A stretch of DNA of 64,000 nt, taken from NCBI RefSeq assembly GCF_014356525.2, contig NC_052505.1, positions 23,085,432-23,149,431 of the forward strand, written 5' to 3'. The DNA is from Nilaparvata lugens (lineage: Eukaryota > Arthropoda > Insecta > Hemiptera > Delphacidae). Position 1 is the stretch's first letter. Each line of letters starts with the position of its first letter. Both the position numbers and the translations under genes were made by a program. Positions 43,681 to 56,210 of the stretch are shown here, piece after piece. The notes beneath the pieces are model-generated. The model did no database searches and was not told the origin of the DNA. It saw nothing but the letters and a program-made list of their open reading frames with translations.

Positions 43681-45417
43681 AATGATATACACATGTCAAA
43701 CATACTGTTGAAGTTTCATCAAAATATAATGATATTTAGGCGTGGTAGGGGTAAAAAACCCTATTGACCAGCATAAAAAGTGATTGACCGGGTATTTCTA
43801 ATTGTCCGATTCGTTTCAAATTTGGCATACAGGATGATATACACATATTAAACATACTGTAAAAGTTTCATCAAAATATAATGATGTTTAGGGGTGGTAG
43901 GGGTAAAAAACCCTATTGACCAGCATAAAAAGTGATTGACCGGGTATTTCTAACTGTCCGATTCGTTTCAAATTTGGCATACAGGATGATATACACATAT
44001 TAAACATACTGTTAAAGTTTCATCGAAATATAATGATATTTAGGCGTGGTAGGGGTAAAAAACCCTATTGACCAGCATAAAAAGTGATTGACCGGGTATT
44101 TCTAATTGTCCGATTCATTTCAAATTTGGCATACAGGATGATATACACATATTAAACATACTGTTAAAGTTTCATCAAAATATAATGATATTTAGGCGTG
44201 GTAGGGGTAAAAAACCCTATTGACCAGCATAAAAAGTGATTGACCGGATATTTCTAATTGTCTGATTCGTTTCAAATTTGGCATACAGGATGATATACAC
44301 ATATTAAACATACTGTTAAAGTTTCATCAAAATATAATGATGTTTAGGGGTGGTAGGGGTAAAAAACCCTATTGACCAGCATAAAAAGTGATTGACCGGG
44401 TATTTCTAATTGTCCAATTCGTTTCAAATTTGGCATACAGGATGATATACACATATTAAACATACTGTGAAAGTTTCATCAAAAAAAAATGATGTTTAGG
44501 GGTGGTAGGGGTAAAAAACCCTATTGACCAGCATAAAAAGTGATTGACCAGGTATTTCTAATTGTCCGATTCGTTTCAAATTTGGCATACAGAATGATAT
44601 ACACATGTCAAACATACTGTTGAAGTTTCATCGGAATATGATGATGTTTAGGGGTGGTAGGGGTAAAAAACCCTATTGACCAGCATAAAAAGTGATTGAC
44701 CGGGTATTTCTAATTGTCCGATTCGTTTCAAATTTGGCATACAGAATGATATACACATGTCAAACATACTGTTGAAGTTTCATCAAAATATAATGATGTT
44801 TAGGGGTGGTTAGGGGTAAAAAACCCTATTGACCAGCATAAAAAGTGATTGACCAGGTATTTCTAATTGTCCGATTCGTTTCAAATTTGGCATACAGGAT
44901 GATATACACATATTAAACATACTGTAAAAGTTTCATCAAAATATAATGATGTTTAGGGGTGGTAGGGGTAAAAAACCCTATTGACCAGCATAAAAAGTGA
45001 TTGACCGGGTATTTCTAACTGTCCGATTCGTTTCAAATTTGGCATACAGGATGACATACACATATTAAACATACTGTTAAAGTTTCATCGAAATATAATG
45101 ATATTTAGGCGTGGTAGGGGTAAAAAACCCTATTGACCAGCATAAAAAGTGATTGACCGGGTATTTCTAATTGTCCGATTCATTTCAAATTTGGCATACA
45201 GGATGATATACACATATTAAACATACTGTTAAAGTTTCATCAAAATATAATGATATTTAGGCGTGGTAGGGGTAAAAAACCCTATTGACCAGCATAAAAA
45301 GTGATTGACCGGATATTTCTAATCGTCCGATTTGTTTCAAATTTGGCATACAGGATGATATACACATATTAACATACTGTTAAAGTTTCATCGAAATATA
45401 ATGATATTTAGGCGTGG
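43461..45417 (+). repeat. 152-bp satellite array, plus orientation (~13 monomers)
   Basis: Monomers of 152-153 bases begin GACCAGCATAAAAAGTGATT and run through CAAATTTGGCATACAG, ACATACTGTTAAAGTTTCAT and TTTAGGGGTGGTAGGGG to AAAAAACCCTATT. Two subtypes alternate (ATTAAACATACTG and GTCAAACATACTG). The period is not a multiple of three, so the frames crossing it are not genes. A period near nucleosome size is common for satellites. Confidence 0.95.
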
Positions 45418-46159
45418 TATAAAATATACTACAAAAATATTCCATCTCAATTATAAAAATTCATCATTCAATCTTGAGAAAATATATTTTCTTGACGAAT
45501 AGAATATATTTGATAATTGTTTTACAAAATCAACAATAATCAGATGTACTGGAATAACTTGAAAAATAGCTATCTATTATAGAAGGCGTTGGAAAGAGGT
45601 AATAGTAAGACCCTGTTGTCCTATCATTTCAACTGACTTCATAACATGAATCTAACTATAGTTAAAGCAGAGGCCTCACTATGCTTGGTCGTTTAGTTAT
45701 GTCTTACCAACCACAAACTAATATCAATATTCAGTTTTAGAGTGATTTTTTTTTTAATTTTATGGATGAACATTTTTAAAAGTAACTCATTAGTTTACAT
45801 TGATTAGTGAGTGTAATTTTGTTATTCAATTTGATTTTCAAACAATCTAAATTCAAAATTTCTTGTTTTTACTGAAAATTGGACTAAAATTCAGAAGTGA
45901 ATGAGAGATAACCAACTTTTGGGACTACTTTATGAATCTGTTTTTGGCTGTGCCTGTTGGCCATCCTCAATCATTTTAATGATTTGTGTATCATTCAATA
46001 ATTTTGCCTATAGTGAGATCCACGTTATAAACTCATCTCACTATAATATTGCAAGTGAAATTCGACACCTGTTGCAATATGAAGATACTGTTTTTCCATA
46101 TTTATCACAATATGAACAAGTAGGTTACTACCTAATGAATGTGTAAACTGATTGTCTAC

Positions 46160-46542
46160 CTTGATCTAAGTCACGCAGCAATGTAGCTGGCAGGTCGAGT
46201 TGGGCGGAAGCGCCCCGCGAACGAGTTCGGCCAGCGAGTGGAGTGGCGCCCTGATTTCAAGCGAAGCAACCGAGTGGCCGGGTGTGACCGCCACATAGTG
46301 TCGCCTGCCGTCGATCAGCAACCGAAGGCCATTCAGTGTCTCCTCTGCCAGTCGACCGGTGTGTGCACTTCCACTGTCTGCTTGCTTGGCACTCACCACG
46401 CCGTACTGCATCTGGTGTCCGTCGGGCCTCGCCCACATTATGCGCACGTCACTCGGCATCATGTTCTTCAACTCCACGGCCATTCCTTCCGTAGAGTTGT
46501 ACGACACTCCAAATCTCGGACGATCTGAAAGTAGCATTGGCA
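46160..46542 (-). pseudogene. Second copy of the 411-bp exon, frameshifted by a 28-bp deletion
   Basis: Identical in outline to 35706-36116, with the same splice signals, but lacking the 28 bases equivalent to 35757-35784. The deletion sits at AG...AG microhomology and shifts the frame before the donor. If the assembly is right, this copy cannot contribute the same protein end; if not, it marks an assembly or haplotype difference. Confidence 0.6.
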
Positions 46543-46559
46543 CTGTAACATAAAACTTA

Positions 46560-47293
46560 CAAAGTGTCTGATACGTCACTCCTATTTTTCAACAGTTATA
46601 ATTTCATTATTTATGAACCAATTTTGTTAGAACTACATTTGTTAGATAGAGCACTCCTTGAGGTTGTGTTTAACACCAATTTCCATTTGTTTCAGTTTAA
46701 AATGCCCCCTCTCTTGACTGTGGAAGAACGAGCCGAAATAGCAGCTCCGAAATAACTGCACGTACAAAGGTGGTGGAGGGGCTGAACGAGAGATCCATGC
46801 AACACTGGATGCAAAAACATTGAGATCTTTCTTAAGAATCGTTGCAACAGAGTAACGTGAAAGACCACTTTCACGAGATCCTTGATGCAGTGATTTCGTA
46901 GGGCTCCTCATGAACTTTTCATGAACTCTGTCAACATTCTCTGCTGTCCTTGATGTTGATGGTCTTCCTGATCGTCTTGAATCTGCGACACTCCCTGTTG
47001 TTAGTAATCTGGAATGGACATTTTGCATCAAGTTCTGCATGAATCCCTCGTTCAGCCCTCCACCATCTTTGTACTCGCACCACAGATCCTCAGACCACAT
47101 AACGAGCTGCTATTTCAGCTCGTTCTTCCACAGTCAAGAGAGGGGGCATTTTTAAACTGAAACAAATGAAAATTGGTGTTAAACACAACCTCAAGGAGTG
47201 CTCTATCTAATAAATGTAGTTCTAACAAAATTGGTTCATAAATAAAGAAATTATAGCTGTATAAAAATAGGGAGTGACTTATCAGACACCCTG
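46560..47293 (-). mobile_element. Second copy of the foldback Tc1/mariner-like element
   Basis: Same inverted ends, TA flanks and helix-turn-helix coding as 36134-36869. A one-base homopolymer change lets the frame here run longer (47100-46642, including MWSEDLWCEYKDGGG). It was copied as part of duplication A and is not a separate insertion. Confidence 0.75.
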
Positions 47294-49347
47294 TAGAATA
47301 ATAATCCTACAATCCCCAAATAGCACTACACAAAACGAATCCAACAAACATTATATAAACATAACACTGCGTTCAATGAAGTAGTATTTTTCCCGAGAGA
47401 AAAATAATAATAAAAAACCTTCCAACACTTTTCCTACGGCGATCAGGAAGAGTACTGAATATTCACGAAAAAATTTACAAAATAAAAAGATAAGATAAAA
47501 TAATTGAAATGATAATTGAATGTTAATCAGAATGAAGAGAGAATTGTTTATTAAGCTTAAGAATGATTATGACAATTTTGTGAATAAACAGTAAAAAAGC
47601 TCCAAAAATGTATCAATACAAGATCAGACTTATAAAAAAAATAAGGAATAAATGACGAAAATAGCGCGAATCTAGGAGTAAAACACAAAATTCGGCATGA
47701 ATCTAGATGTAAATCAGAAAATTAGACATGAATTTAGTGGTGAATCGCGGAATTATGAGTGAATTTAGGAGTAAATTACATAATTGGGCCGCTCAAATAC
47801 TGAATAGTTGATCATCTAATAATGTAACAGCCGCCTAATTTCATGGCTGCAATATCAAACTATATTTCAATTTATTCAATAATCTCATTAATTGAATGGT
47901 TAATATGTTTAAATTAGAACACAATAATTACAATGTTTTCCTGCTCAAATTGTTCATTTTCACAAAACCCAGGGTTTCAATTTCTAACTCATTTTATATT
48001 TTCGGATTGAGCTCGGCTCAACTGAAGATCATGCAATGGGTTCATGCACCAAAACCTTGGGTTTAGTGAAAATGAAACATCAAGTACAGAATAAAGTATA
48101 AATATTATATTCTTATTTGAACATCCGTTTTTTTTTTTTTTTGAGATTTGTAATTGTTACCAGCCCTTGCTTCACAAAATGATCACTGGCCTAATAATTT
48201 TAGAATTAAAAAACAGAATTTAAAGGTGAAGACCTAAATGAAATAGCCTTATTTCGGACATTGTAATCTATCTAAATTTGGGAGAGAAACAGCTCATGGT
48301 AGCCTCATTTTTCCTCTACCGATAATTTTAATGGTGTGCTTTTCGTAAGAATAAACTTTTCCTCACCTACTGTCTAAAGTACTCACTTTACTCACTGGAA
48401 CATAATATTAAAAAGCATCACTTATTCGTCGCCCTCGGGACTAAAGAGACTGAAAACTCCCTAGGGAGTTAGAGAAACTCCATTTGAATAACATGAGAAA
48501 CATCTCTATTTTAAAAGCTTACATTGGAAATATGATGAAAGGTCGGAGCTCAGATGAGCTACTCATGTATGAGCTCAGATGAGCTCATGTAGAGTTGTCA
48601 TTGAGCCAACTGAGTTCGAGACCTCAACCATAAATCTGATCAACTTATGAAAGATATGTTTGTATGCTATACTTATTACATAGCCTACTTGATATTAGTA
48701 GACTATGAAAATTTATACATATATTTTATGTTATTCAAAATGCCAGCCAACGAATATTTTTCATCAGCTTATAAAATCTGGAACGGCGGAACTGGAGTCA
48801 GCAGTCTGCCATCATTGTTTCAAGATCGGGCTCATTGTTTGCCTCGGGCATAGACTTTCCCCTCAAGTAGAAAAAGCTATATTTTAACTCGACATATACA
48901 AATAACCATACTTGTTTCAACTAAAAACTCACATGCGTCTCGTGTGACATTGCTAGATCACACTCATTGTTCGATCTCTCTCGAAGTGAGAAGGGGATAG
49001 GTGATGCGCACAAGCAGCCTGAAGGAGTGGGAAGAAGAGTCTTCAAGCTTTGTGGGCTTGACATGGAAGTGTGACAGACCATTGGCCAGACAGGGTGTGT
49101 CAGTGCAGGTGTCGCGACCCATCCAAAAGTGGTTGGCGTTGACGTTGACTGAGGCCCCCTCCGGCAGTAGAGCGTAGCACTGCTAGTCGCCTAGCTCTCC
49201 CACATGTAGTGTCGCATTGTGGAAACGCAAATACGCTTCTCATCGCTTACAATTAAAACGTATTGACGAGGCTGCAAAATACAAAATTACTATGATTATC
49301 ACTCGATATTCAATACATTAAGCAAATAATAAATTAATATCATGATA

Positions 49348-49673
49348 TAATGATGTTAGGGGTGGTAGGGGTAAAAAACCCTATTGACCAGCATAAAAAG
49401 TGATTGACCGGGTATTTCTAATTGTCTGATATGTTTCAAATTTGGCATACAGGATGATTTACACATATTAAACATACTGTTAAAGTTTCATCAAAATATA
49501 ATGATGTTTAGGGGTGGTAGGGGGTTAAAACCCTATTGACCAGCATAAAAAGTGATTGACCGGGTATTTCTAATTGTCCGATTCATTTCAAATTTGGCAT
49601 ACAGAATGATATACACATGTCAAACATACTGTTGAAGTTTCATCAAAATATGATGATGTTTAGGGGTGGTTAG
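49348..49673 (+). repeat. Satellite, plus orientation (~2 monomers)
   Basis: Continues directly from duplication A and ends at GGGGTGGTTAG before unit E. Confidence 0.9.
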
Positions 49674-50412
49674 CCTTTTCTATACCAATAGCTATTCATA
49701 TTATTCAAATACATTCTGTTGAAGCTGATTATGTTTTGGAAACAACAACCTCCAGAATGTTTGATGGTTTTGTATTGGTAATCGTTTTCACTTCTCACAC
49801 TCACAAAAACAAACATGAAAGTGTATGATTGTCTAGATAGAAAGGACTACTCCTTTAAATTCTAGGCTCGTTTGTGAAAGGCAGGTTCGCAGAAATCTAT
49901 TATTTAATTCACTTCTATTTTCTGATTCCTTTTTTGAAAAGGGTCGTTTTCAAAACATGTTTTTGGAACAATATGCATACCTTATCTTTTCTCTGGGAAT
50001 TCACGTCTCTCTGATTTGTATCGCATTAGGAGACAAGTGTCATCCTGACATTCCTATTATACGTTCCTGGTACAGTTGGCCAAATGAAAATGAGTCCCTC
50101 AAGGTCAAAGCTTGCTCTTCACACCACCACCCGTCTCTACCAACACTGTTGCCACTTTGTACCAAGGGTGGCCAGTAAGAGAGAAGGTGAATGTGTGTGT
50201 GAGAGAGGGTGTGATAGTGAAGTATTGTTATTGTGAGGAGTTTTGTTTGTCTTCTCTGTCCAAAGCCTGGATGAAGTGTGATGGGAATCAAATGAGAATT
50301 CATGCAAATTGAAAAATGCAGAGTGGAGTGGGCACTACAAGAATATTGACTAAAATAAATAAAATTACATCACTCCACTTCCAATTGATTATTATAAAAG
50401 TCTCCAGATAAC
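49674..50412. repeat. Unit E, first copy (~740 bp, unique-like DNA between inverted satellites)
   Basis: Flanked on the left by plus-orientation and on the right by minus-orientation satellite. It recurs at 51578-52316. A short open frame from 49957 (GDKCHPDIPIIRSWYSWPN), bounded by an AG before GAGACAAG and a GT after CTCAAG, might be a small exon, but evidence is weak. Confidence 0.85.
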
Positions 50413-50785
50413 CTTAGAAATACCCGGTCAATCACTTTTTATGCTGGTCAATAGGGTTTTTACCCCTAACCACCCCTAAACATCATTATATTTTGATGAA
50501 ACTTCAACAGTATGTTTGACATGTGTATATCATCCTGTATGCCAAATTTGAAACGAATCGGACAATTAGAAATACCCGGTCAATCACTTTTTATGCTGGT
50601 CAATAGGGTTTTTACCCCTAACCACCCCTAAACATCATTATATTTTGATGAAACTTCAACAGTATGTTTGACATGTGTATATCATCCTGTATGCCAAATT
50701 TGAAACGAATCGGACAATTAGAAATACCCGGTCAATCACTTTTTATGCTGGTCAATAGGGTTTTTAACGCCTAAACACCTAAACC
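50413..50785 (-). repeat. Satellite, minus orientation (~2.4 monomers)
   Basis: Reverse-complement monomers (AGAAATACCCGGTCAATCAC and so on) between unit E and unit F. Confidence 0.9.
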
Positions 50786-51086
50786 AAGGATATAGCAGGT
50801 TGCCTCGATCGCGTTTACGTACGCGCATGAGATGGCATGAGCCTGCGTCAGACTGCGACCTCCCGTCCGGCAAACGCCGGCTCCCATATGAATTACTTAC
50901 AAAACACCGCGTCAAATATCAATTCCTCACATGAAAACCGCTGTATTGATAAAAATTATGAATATGCGATTCAATTCAGAAAGAAACTAGTTTTACATCA
51001 ATATGTAATTTGAATACATTAACTAATTTCCAAAAGTATAGAAAAAACTTGAATCTATCACTATATTATTCAATCCGTAAATCCGA
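50786..51086. repeat. Unit F, first copy (~300 bp)
   Basis: GC-rich start with palindromic CGATCGCGTTTACGTACGCG, then AT-rich DNA ending CCGATTCATCA, where it joins plus-orientation satellite (TTCATCAAAATATAATGATG) through a shared TTCATCA. Second copy at 52693-53000. Confidence 0.85.
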
Positions 51087-51577
51087 TTCATCAAAATATA
51101 ATGATGTTTAGGGGTGGTAGGGGGTTAAAACCCTATTGACCAGCATAAAAAGTGATTGACCGGGTATTTCTAATTGTCTGATTCGTTTCAAATTTGGCAT
51201 ACAGGATGATATACACATATTAAACATACTGTTAAAGTTTCATCAAAATATAATGATGTTTAGGGGTGGTAGGGGTAAAAAACCCTATTGACCAGCATAA
51301 AAAGTGATTGACCGGGTATTTCTAATTGTCTGATATGTTTCAAATTTGGCATACAGGATGATTTACACATATTAAACATACTGTTAAAGTTTCATCAAAA
51401 TATAATGATGTTTAGGGGTGGTAGGGGGTTAAAACCCTATTGACCAGCATAAAAAGTGATTGACCGGGTATTTCTAATTGTCCGATTCATTTCAAATTTG
51501 GCATACAGAATGATATACACATGTCAAACATACTGTTGAAGTTTCATCAAAATATGATGATGTTTAGGGGTGGTTAG
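51087..51577 (+). repeat. Satellite, plus orientation (~3.2 monomers)
   Basis: Starts at the TTCATCA junction after unit F and ends at the second unit E. Confidence 0.9.
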
Positions 51578-52316
51578 CCTTTTCTATACCAATAGCTATT
51601 CATATTATTCAAATACATTCTGTTGAAGCTGATTATGTTTTGGAAACAACAACCTCCAGAATGTTTGATGGTTTTGTATTGGTAATCGTTTTCACTTCTC
51701 ACACTCACAAAAACAAACATGAAAGTGTATGATTGTCTAGATAGAAAGGACTACTCCTTTAAATTCTAGGCTCGTTTGTGAAAGGCAGGTTCGCAGAAAT
51801 CTATTATTTAATTCACTTCTATTTTCTGATTCCTTTTTTGAAAAGGGTCGTTTTCAAAACATGTTTTTGGAACAATATGCATACCTTATCTTTTCTCTGG
51901 GAATTCACGTCTCTCTGATTTGTATCGCATTAGGAGACAAGTGTCATCCTGACATTCCTATTATACGTTCCTGGTACAGTTGGCCAAATGAAAATGAGTC
52001 CCTCAAGGTCAAAGCTTGCTCTTCACACCACCACCCGTCTCTACCAACACTGTTGCCACTTTGTACCAAGGGTGGCCAGTAAGAGAGAAGGTGAATGTGT
52101 GTGTGAGAGAGGGTGTGATAGTGAAGTATTGTTATTGTGAGGAGTTTTGTTTGTCTTCTCTGTCCAAAGCCTGGATGAAGTGTGATGGGAATCAAATGAG
52201 AATTCATGCAAATTGAAAAATGCAGAGTGGAGTGGGCACTACAAGAATATTGACTAAAATAAATAAAATTACATCACTCCACTTCCAATTGATTATTATA
52301 AAAGTCTCCAGATAAC
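51578..52316. repeat. Unit E, second copy
   Basis: Same sequence as 49674-50412, offset 1904 bases. Confidence 0.9.
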
Positions 52317-52692
52317 CTTAGAAATACCCGGTCAATCACTTTTTATGCTGGTCAATAGGGTTTTTAACCCCTAACCACCCCTAAACATCATTATATTTTG
52401 ATGAAATATCAACAGTATGTTTAATATGTGTAAATTATCCTGTATGCCAAATTTGAAACATATCAGACAATTAGAAATACCCGATCAATCACTTTTTATG
52501 CTGGTCAATAGGGTTTTAACCCCCTACCACCCCTAAACATCATTATATTTTGATGAAATTTCAACAGCATGTTGAGTAGGTGTGAACCATCCTGCATGCA
52601 AAATTTGAAACGAATCGGACAATTAGAAATACCCGGTCAATCACTTTTTATGCTGGTCAATAGGGTTTTTAACGCCTAAACACCCCTAAACC
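52317..52692 (-). repeat. Satellite, minus orientation (~2.5 monomers)
   Basis: More diverged monomers than at 50413 (for example GTTGAGTAGGTGTGAACCAT), between the second E and the second F. Confidence 0.9.
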
Positions 52693-53000
52693 AAGGATAT
52701 AGCAGGTTGCCTCGATCGCGTTTACGTACGCGCATGAGATGGCATGAGCCTGCGTCAGACTGCGACCTCCCGTCCGGCAAACGCCGGCTTCCCATATGAA
52801 TTACTTACAAAACACCGCGTCAAATATCAATTCCTCACATGAAAACCGCTGTATTGATAAAAATTATGAATATGCGATTCAATTCAGAAAGAAACTAGTT
52901 TTACATCAATATGTAATTTGAATACATTAACTAATTTCCAAAAGTATAGAAAAAACTTGAATCTATCACTATATTATTCAATCCGTAAATCCGATTCATC
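52693..53000. repeat. Unit F, second copy
   Basis: Matches 50786-51086, then continues into non-repeated DNA (GTGAAAAGGCTGGTAAC), showing which side is ancestral. Confidence 0.85.
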
Positions 53001-53950
53001 AGTGAAAAGGCTGGTAACTTTTTTGTTTTGGACTCATTTTGAACAATAATATGACAAAATAAAGAAAACAAATATAATTCTACGCTGGTCATCTAATTAT
53101 GTTTAGAAATGATTGTTTTTATTTGACAATCGTTTGTGAAAGTAAATAGTATCAGCGCCCCGAATGCTGGGTAGTAGCAAGCATTATTCTGTATAATAAT
53201 GACTATTTGTTTAGGACTAAACTCATTGACAAATACCTAGAATCAATTTAGGGAATTCATTAAACTGATCACCATTGTTACAAGCTATTTATAGATCGTT
53301 GAACTGTCTTGTTACTAATAAAATTTTAACACTTTTATACCGTAGTGTTTTTGTTTCAACTCAATGCAGTATTATTATTGACGATTGTTAGTATTTTTTA
53401 TTGATGACTGTTATTAATCGTTTGAACTGGCAATCATGCCAGTTAATGAAGTAGTCCTAATGTAGACTACTTTCTGATTAATAAGTGAGTTCTGTGCTTA
53501 TTCTGTGCGGTTATTCCGAGTAATGTGTGTGATTGAAATTGTTTGATGGTAGGTTTCCAGCTTCATTTTCGGTATTTTTCAAAATATGAATTATCGTTTA
53601 TAATGCCAGGAGAAAGGTATGCTGTTGTTAAACTTATTAATAAGCTTATTTCATTAACCTTCTAGTCGTGACCCTAAATTTCTCTGGCGTTCGTCGTGAG
53701 CCTGGGTCCTGAAGACCCACTTTTTCCATCAATTATTTAAAGCAGAATGCTATTTTTCATTTCAATGTGTCCATGGGATACTTAATTTTCATGGCAAAAA
53801 ACATTGCAAAGAACACTTGTATAAAGCAAGAATAGATCTTAATTATAATTCAAATATTCTTTAACTAATTATAAATATAAATACCATTGTTAGTTTCTCA
53901 TAAAATGTTTAAACAACCCTACAGTACGGTAGTGAAATGCACTCTATTTC
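53001..53950. other. Single-copy-like AT-rich DNA; possible piggyBac-like left end
   Basis: No gene. At about 53656 TTAA is followed by CCTTCTAGTCGTGACCC and, 50 bases on, by the hairpin TGGGTCCTGAAGACCCA. This is the same layout as the piggyBac terminus at 5917-5983, though no partner end is found. Confidence 0.35.
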
Positions 53951-55080
53951 TTGATGAAATAACAGCATTGAAAGTTGTGATTTTTGTCCATAATTAGGAT
54001 AAATAAAGATCTATATAATGTTTGAATGATGATAATACATTCTTAGGGCAGATTTAGATTGGTTATTTCTGCGATAATGTTAGGAAACCTTTGAAGGATT
54101 CGGATTATCGTTGTTGATAAAATGACGTTAATATCATCAGAGAAATATCCTGAAATTCCCGAAGAAGCTGTTAGATCTTTTCACAAACAATGGACCTTCA
54201 TGAGGACGAAATTTCTCAATGAGAATCTGAAGAAGAGGAAAAACTACAACGACACAAGAAAAAGTAACAGAAAGTACAAAAAGCTCATTTGAAATACTAT
54301 GTATTGAAACGAATCATGTACTCAAACGATTTGTTTTAGACTCGCCAGTAAAATTTATAGGATTTTTATTGAAAATTTGTTTTGATATTGTTTCAAAAAG
54401 AATAGAATGCTGAACATTTTTATGTCATTCACTTCTATGTAGTGTTGATGGTTAATCTGCTATAGGGGCTCAAAGATAGGCATTTTTACGTTTGAATCCG
54501 TGTTAAACCGGGCTGAGAGGTCGCAGCATGACTTAACACCATAGCCGGCTGCTTTCTCCACGCGTCTTACGGGATCAAGGCAACCTTCTATACATTATTC
54601 TCGTCCCTAAACATCATTATATTTGGATGAAACTTCAACACTATGTTTGCCATGTGTATATCATTCGGTATGCCAAATTTGAATCGAATCGGACAATTAG
54701 AAATACCCGGTCAATCACTTTTTATGCTGGTCAATAGGGTTTTTCACCCCTACCACCCCTAAACATCATTATATTCTGATGAAACTTCAACAGTGTGTTT
54801 AATATGTGTATATCATCCTGTATGCCAAATTTGAAACGAATCGGACAATGAGAAATACCCGGTCAATCACTTTTTATGCTGGTCAATAGGGTTTTTTACC
54901 CCTAACCACCCCTAAACATCATTATATTTTGATGAAACTTCAACACTATGTTTAATATGTGTATATCATCCTGTATGCCAAATTTGAAACGAATCGGACA
55001 ATTAGAAATACCCGGTCAATCACTTTTTATGCTGGTCAATAGGGTTTTTTACCCCTACCACGCCTAAATATCATTATATT
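53951..55080. repeat. Tandem duplication G, first 1130-bp unit
   Basis: Begins TTGATGAAATAACAGCATTG and ends in minus-orientation satellite just before TTGATGAAA. It contains a transposase tail (54122-54268), a GC-richer patch (54500-54590) and about three satellite monomers (54604-55080). Confidence 0.95.
54122..54268 (+). pseudogene. P/THAP-like transposase C-terminal tail, copy in G1
   Basis: The frame reads PEEAVRSFHKQWTFMRTKFL and then a lysine-rich end. The F-x-x-x-x-T-F-x-R-x-K-x-L-N pattern resembles the end of the P/THAP9-like fragment at 11601-12173 (NLFAKRRIVMRVKYLNK). The duplicate at 55252-55422 has one fewer A in a homopolymer and therefore a different tail. Family assignment is tentative. 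Confidence 0.35.
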
Positions 55081-56210
55081 TTGATGAAATAACAGCATTG
55101 AAAGTTGTGATTTTTGTCCATAATTAGGATAAATAAAGATCTATATAATGTTTGAATGATGATAATACATTCTTAGGGCAGATTTAGATTGGTTATTTCT
55201 GCGATAATGTTAGGAAACCTTTGAAGGATTCGGATTATCGTTGTTGATAAAATGACGTTAATATCATCAGAGAAATATCCTGAAATTCCCGAAGAAGCTG
55301 TTAGATCTTTTCACAAACAATGGACCTTCATGAGGACGAAATTTCTCAATGAGAATCTGAAGAAGAGGAAAAACTACAACGACACAAGAAAAAGTAACAG
55401 AAAGTACAAAAAGCTCATTTGAAATACTATGTATTGAAACGAATCATGTACTCAAACGATTTGTTTTAGACTCGCCAGTAAAATTTATAGGATTTTTATT
55501 GAAAATTTGTTTTGATATTGTTTCAAAAAGAATAGAATGCTGAACATTTTTATGTCATTCACTTCTATGTAGTGTTGATGGTTAATCTGCTATAGGGGCT
55601 CAAAGATAGGCATTTTTACGTTTGAATCCGTGTTAAACCGGGCTGAGAGGTCGCAGCATGACTTAACACCATAGCCGGCTGCTTTCTCCACGCGTCTTAC
55701 GGGATCAAGGCAACCTTCTATACATTATTCTCGTCCCTAAACATCATTATATTTGGATGAAACTTCAACACTATGTTTGCCATGTGTATATCATTCGGTA
55801 TGCCAAATTTGAATCGAATCGGACAATTAGAAATACCCGGTCAATCACTTTTTATGCTGGTCAATAGGGTTTTTCACCCCTACCACCCCTAAACATCATT
55901 ATATTCTGATGAAACTTCAACAGTGTGTTTAATATGTGTATATCATCCTGTATGCCAAATTTGAAACGAATCGGACAATGAGAAATACCCGGTCAATCAC
56001 TTTTTATGCTGGTCAATAGGGTTTTTTACCCCTAACCACCCCTAAACATCATTATATTTTGATGAAACTTCAACACTATGTTTAATATGTGTATATCATC
56101 CTGTATGCCAAATTTGAAACGAATCGGACAATTAGAAATACCCGGTCAATCACTTTTTATGCTGGTCAATAGGGTTTTTTACCCCTACCACGCCTAAATA
56201 TCATTATATT
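55081..56210. repeat. Tandem duplication G, second unit
   Basis: Near-identical to 53951-55080. The junction at 55081 fuses satellite (TTTTGATGAAA) to unit start (CTTGATGAAA) through nine shared bases TTGATGAAA. At its right end the satellite array continues. Confidence 0.95.
55252..55422 (+). pseudogene. P/THAP-like transposase C-terminal tail, copy in G2
   Basis: Second copy of 54122-54268. One fewer A after the AAGAAGAGG stretch keeps the frame open to a lysine-rich end at 55422. The difference is a homopolymer indel and may be a sequencing error in one of the two. Confidence 0.35.

Larger units (their letters stand above)
45418..49347. repeat. Segmental duplication A, second copy, embedded in satellite
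   Basis: Direct copy of 34963-38846. On the left it is joined to a satellite monomer at ATTTAGGCGTGGTA/TAAAATATAC; the original flank also has ATTTAGGC at the same spot. On the right it joins satellite at CATGATATAATGATG. Both ends are therefore satellite junctions. Confidence 0.9.

Noticed and set aside
43461..45417. CRISPR-like regular repeats
   Set aside because: Monomers are contiguous 152-bp units without unique spacers, in a eukaryotic genome.
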